A stretch of 64,000 nucleotides of DNA from Xanthomonas sp. Leaf148 (GTDB lineage: Bacteria > Pseudomonadota > Gammaproteobacteria > Xanthomonadales > Xanthomonadaceae), in contig NZ_LMOP01000011.1 in NCBI RefSeq assembly GCF_001423585.1, positions 219,289 through 283,288 on the forward strand, written 5' to 3'. Shown piece by piece: positions 62,105 to 64,000 of the stretch; the first letter of the stretch is position 1; each line of letters opens with the position of its first letter. A program made the position numbers and the translations under genes. Below the pieces are notes generated by a model. That model had not been told where the DNA came from and ran no database searches. It saw only the letters and a list, made by a program, of their open reading frames with translations.

Positions 62105-62379
62105 CTGCGGCTTTGCTGCAGGGTCCTTGCCCGCCTACCATCGCGGGACACGCTGCAAGTACGTCCATGTAAGCTCTTTGGCGGCATCCATGCCGCCAAA
62201 GGTCCCGCGACGGTAGGCGGGCAAGGACCAGTGAAGAGGGTCGGTGTGTTGGTTTTCAACAAGCGATCGATCAACGTGCCGGTGCGGTGTCCTTACCGCT
62301 TGCCGGACCCTGTGGCGGCATGGATGCCGCCACGGAGCGTCCAAGGATGGATTCACAGCGTGTCCTGCGAGCGGTGAGG
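62105..62379. repeat. Nested-hairpin repeat, copy A
   Basis: It contains a hairpin of about 26-base arms (62124-62149 and 62202-62227, one mismatch) that encloses TTTGGCGGCA/TGCCGCCAAA (62177-62200). A second hairpin follows, made from TGCGGTGTCC (62283-62292) and GGACACCGCA (62378-62387, just past the copy's end), around GTGGCGGCAT/ATGCCGCCAC. It forms a double-cruciform structure. Confidence 0.8.
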
Positions 62380-62497
62380 ACACCGCATCCCCGACGCACC
62401 AGGCATTTGACTGCATCCGAGAGGCGGTATGTCTCGACGTCTCTGTGCTTCTGAGCCTAGTAGCCGCAGTGGATGTCTCAGTCGCGCACCGCTAGGG

Positions 62498-62774
62498 CTG
62501 CGGTTTCGCTGCAGGGTCCTTGCCCGCCCACCATCTCGGGACACGCTGCAAGTACGTCCATGTAAGCTTTTTGGCGGCATCCATGCCGCCAAAGGTCCCG
62601 CGACGGTAGGCGGGCAAGGACCAGTGAAGAGGGTCGGTGTGTTGGGTTTTCAATAAAGCGGCCAGCACACTGTCTGGTGCGGTGTCCTTACCGCTTGCGG
62701 GACCCTGTGGCGGCATGGATGCCGCAACGGAGCGGGCAAGGATGGATTCACAGCGTGTCCCGCGAGTGGTGAGG
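62498..62774. repeat. Nested-hairpin repeat, copy B
   Basis: A direct copy of A, about 390 bases on, with most bases the same (gggtccttgcccgcc...gtacgtccatgtaagct...tttggcggcatccatgccgc). The first hairpin arm has lost some pairing, and the second hairpin is partly changed. Confidence 0.8.
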
Positions 62775-62920
62775 GCGCCGGGCTCTCGACGAACTGTGGC
62801 GGTTTGAGTGCCCAACGGAACCATCGAGCGATGGAGGCAAGCCGTGTCTCGTAAGAGCTGAAGGCGGCACACCAAGACCAGCAAAAAGCCGTCCCGTCAG
62901 CCGCTTCCAGTCCAACACTT

Positions 62921-62990
62921 TCAGCCCAACGAATACGCGGTATTGATCACCTTGATGCCCTCGAAGCGCGCGGTGGACGAGCCATATGAC
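62921..62990 (-). pseudogene. Relic of a tldD-like gene end
   Basis: Read on the minus strand, SYGSSTARFEGIKVINTAYS-LG-stop closely follows the last residues of the TldD-like protein at 60099 (HGSSTARFDGINVISTARSLG-stop). Nothing of the rest of the gene is left. It shows that a second tldD-like copy once lay here. Confidence 0.75.
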
Positions 62991-63183
62991 TTAGATGACC
63001 AAGCCGCAGCATTGGTACGCAGGATGCTGGAGTTAAAGGATTTCGGTGGATTGTTCAGAGCTTCGCTGAACCTTACTCAGGGTGTCGAGCCGACGACGCG
63101 GCCTGTGTAAGGCCAACCGCCGAGCTGCGACGTCTCCCCCCGGAATCGAGCCGCGCCACGGTGCGGCGCCGGCTCGACAGTGC

Positions 63184-63675
63184 TCACTTGGTCTGACTTG
63201 CCGCGCGTTTGAAATACGCCGTGCGCATCATCGGGTTGCCGTCCTTGAAGTACGCTTCAATCTCGGTCATCACCTTGCCATCGGCGCTGACCGTATAGGT
63301 GCGGGTAGATGCCGGCACGCCTTGGTACATCAACTGCATCACCAGCACGCCGGGCTCGGGCATTTTGACTGCGGCACGATCGACCAGGTAAGTGCCGGAT
63401 GCCTTACCCGGCGTGCCGTCCAGCAACAGCGTGGATTGCGCCTGCAGCGTCTTGTTGTCTTGGTCGACGATCTCGGCACTGGTGAACCATTTGTTGCCTG
63501 GAACTTGTTTGAAATCCAGGACAACGCGTTTGGGTCGTGCAGCAGCCGGCATCGGCAGGCTGCCGATATCCAGCAGCCAGGTTCCAACCAGTGGCGATGG
63601 CGCGGTTGGTGCGGAGACGGCGGGTGTGGCTTGCAACACGACGGCAGCCACCAGTGCAATACATGCGGTCTTCAT
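63184..63675 (-). CDS. Secreted protein of unknown function
   Basis: A 163-residue exported protein: signal peptide (MKTACIALVAAVVLQATPAVSA), then a beta-rich lipocalin-like stretch (LVGTWLLDIGSLPMPAAARP, VVLDFKQVPGNKWFTSAEIV, VSADGKVMTEIEAYFKDGNP). The start at 63675 is the signal-peptide ATG. The family is not recognised beyond a calycin-like pattern of strands. It is downstream of the tldD relic, with no clear operon partner. Confidence 0.65.
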   Translation of the reverse strand: MKTACIALVAAVVLQATPAVSAPTAPSPLVGTWLLDIGSLPMPAAARPKRVVLDFKQVPGNKWFTSAEIVDQDNKTLQAQSTLLLDGTPGKASGTYLVDRAAVKMPEPGVLVMQLMYQGVPASTRTYTVSADGKVMTEIEAYFKDGNPMMRTAYFKRAASQTK

Positions 63676-63893
63676 GAGAACTCCCTTATCGATATGTGAT
63701 CCCTGCGGGCAGTCAGGCGACTGCTTGCAAGGCATTGCGCGTAGAGATCGACTTCTCGTAGACCGTCCCACTCCGGCCCGAGGGCGATACTCACCGCTGC
63801 CCGGTGGTGAGTCAACTCACGGCACATGGAGTCGGCAGGCCTTGCTTGCCTCGCGCATCGTTGGCGATGCAATCATGACCGCTTACCCAGGAC
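63676..63893. other. Short spacer, no gene
   Basis: Upstream region of the secreted protein at 63184. No promoter or repeat was identified with confidence. Confidence 0.4.
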
Positions 63894-64000
63894 TCAATCG
63901 AAATGGATAACCCGTAATGCGCGCAATGACGGCGCTGCTTGCGCAGGCGGCAATGCCAGTGCTTGGCGATACAGTTGAGCCGACACCTTGCATCGCTGCG
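63894..64000 (-). CDS. Possible C-terminus of a protein cut by the right edge
   Basis: On the minus strand the frame from the right edge reads VSAQLYRQALALPPAQAAPS, then LRALRVIHFD and a TCA-encoded stop at 63894-63896. It looks like a real protein end, but too little is in the window to name a family. Confidence 0.35.
   Translation of the reverse strand, partial: QRCKVSAQLYRQALALPPAQAAPSLRALRVIHFD

Larger units (their letters stand above)
61734..63183. other. Repeat-rich gene-free region after tldD
   Basis: About 1.45 kb with no coding gene: two copies of a nested-hairpin repeat (62105-62379 and 62498-62774) and the tldD tail relic (62921-62990). The several frames seen here have no family resemblance. 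Confidence 0.7.

Noticed and set aside
62112-62227. CRISPR array in the 62-63 kb repeats
   Set aside because: The repeats are two long copies with hairpins, with no short regularly spaced units or spacers.

Overview
This is a GC-rich bacterial chromosome segment that looks like Xanthomonas or a very close relative (Lysobacteraceae). The clearest pointers are an effector carrying a C-terminal XVIPCD-type module (the signal for the Xanthomonas antibacterial type IV secretion system), a small XAC0095-type protein, and family-typical intergenic repeats. The genus assignment rests on recognising these families; no database was searched. No rRNA, tRNA or CRISPR array was seen. Most genes have strong G/C third positions. 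The exceptions are AT-richer islands at about 9.1-10.9 kb, 13-17 kb and 21-23 kb, which carry the accessory genes.

Layout. 0-8.5 kb: two short-chain dehydrogenases divergent from a LysR regulator, a TupA-like ATP-grasp enzyme, a glutathione S-transferase, two secreted or lipid-anchored proteins, an NQO1-like flavoprotein, and a SnoaL-like protein divergent from an HxlR regulator. 8.6-11.6 kb: a membrane-anchored Mrr-type endonuclease gene broken at about 9120, followed by a two-gene Kiwa anti-phage system (kwaA, kwaB), two decayed direct repeats and an XAC0095-like gene. 11.9-16.5 kb: a type IV secretion antibacterial effector with a metallopeptidase motif and three paralogous lipoprotein immunity genes. 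Two of the three immunity genes sit next to wrecked effector genes. 16.5-23 kb: IS and MITE remnants, an MFS transporter and a secreted ricin-lectin protein. 23.5-29 kb: a CsbD stress protein, a PAS/LuxR regulator and a membrane protein sharing a palindromic site, then a hybrid histidine kinase. 29-49.5 kb: mostly core-like genes, including an S10 carboxypeptidase, an HDOD protein, a protealysin-like protease with its emfourin inhibitor, a TetR/MFS efflux pair with three operator-like repeats, a Nudix hydrolase, a 1270-residue M48 peptidase, a ProP-like transporter, an EcsC protein and a DUF938 methyltransferase. 50-61.7 kb: one long minus-strand cluster of Tat-exported TldD-like and TldE-like proteins, a DUF4159 protein, a MoxR ATPase, a DUF58 protein, a BatA-like protein, a DUF4175 protein and a further membrane protein. 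61.7-64 kb: two long copies of a nested-hairpin repeat, a relic of a tldD-like gene, and a secreted protein.

The strongest biological themes are defence and competition. Kiwa protects against phage. The XVIPCD effector and immunity array serves contact-dependent killing of rival bacteria and protection from it. The protealysin/emfourin and MoxR/DUF58/TldD clusters look like self-contained modules of protein processing or envelope quality control. The least explained item is the long MoxR-DUF58-DUF4175-DUF4159-TldD/TldE cluster, with a histidine-rich insert in one protein and a tandem-repeat block in its middle.
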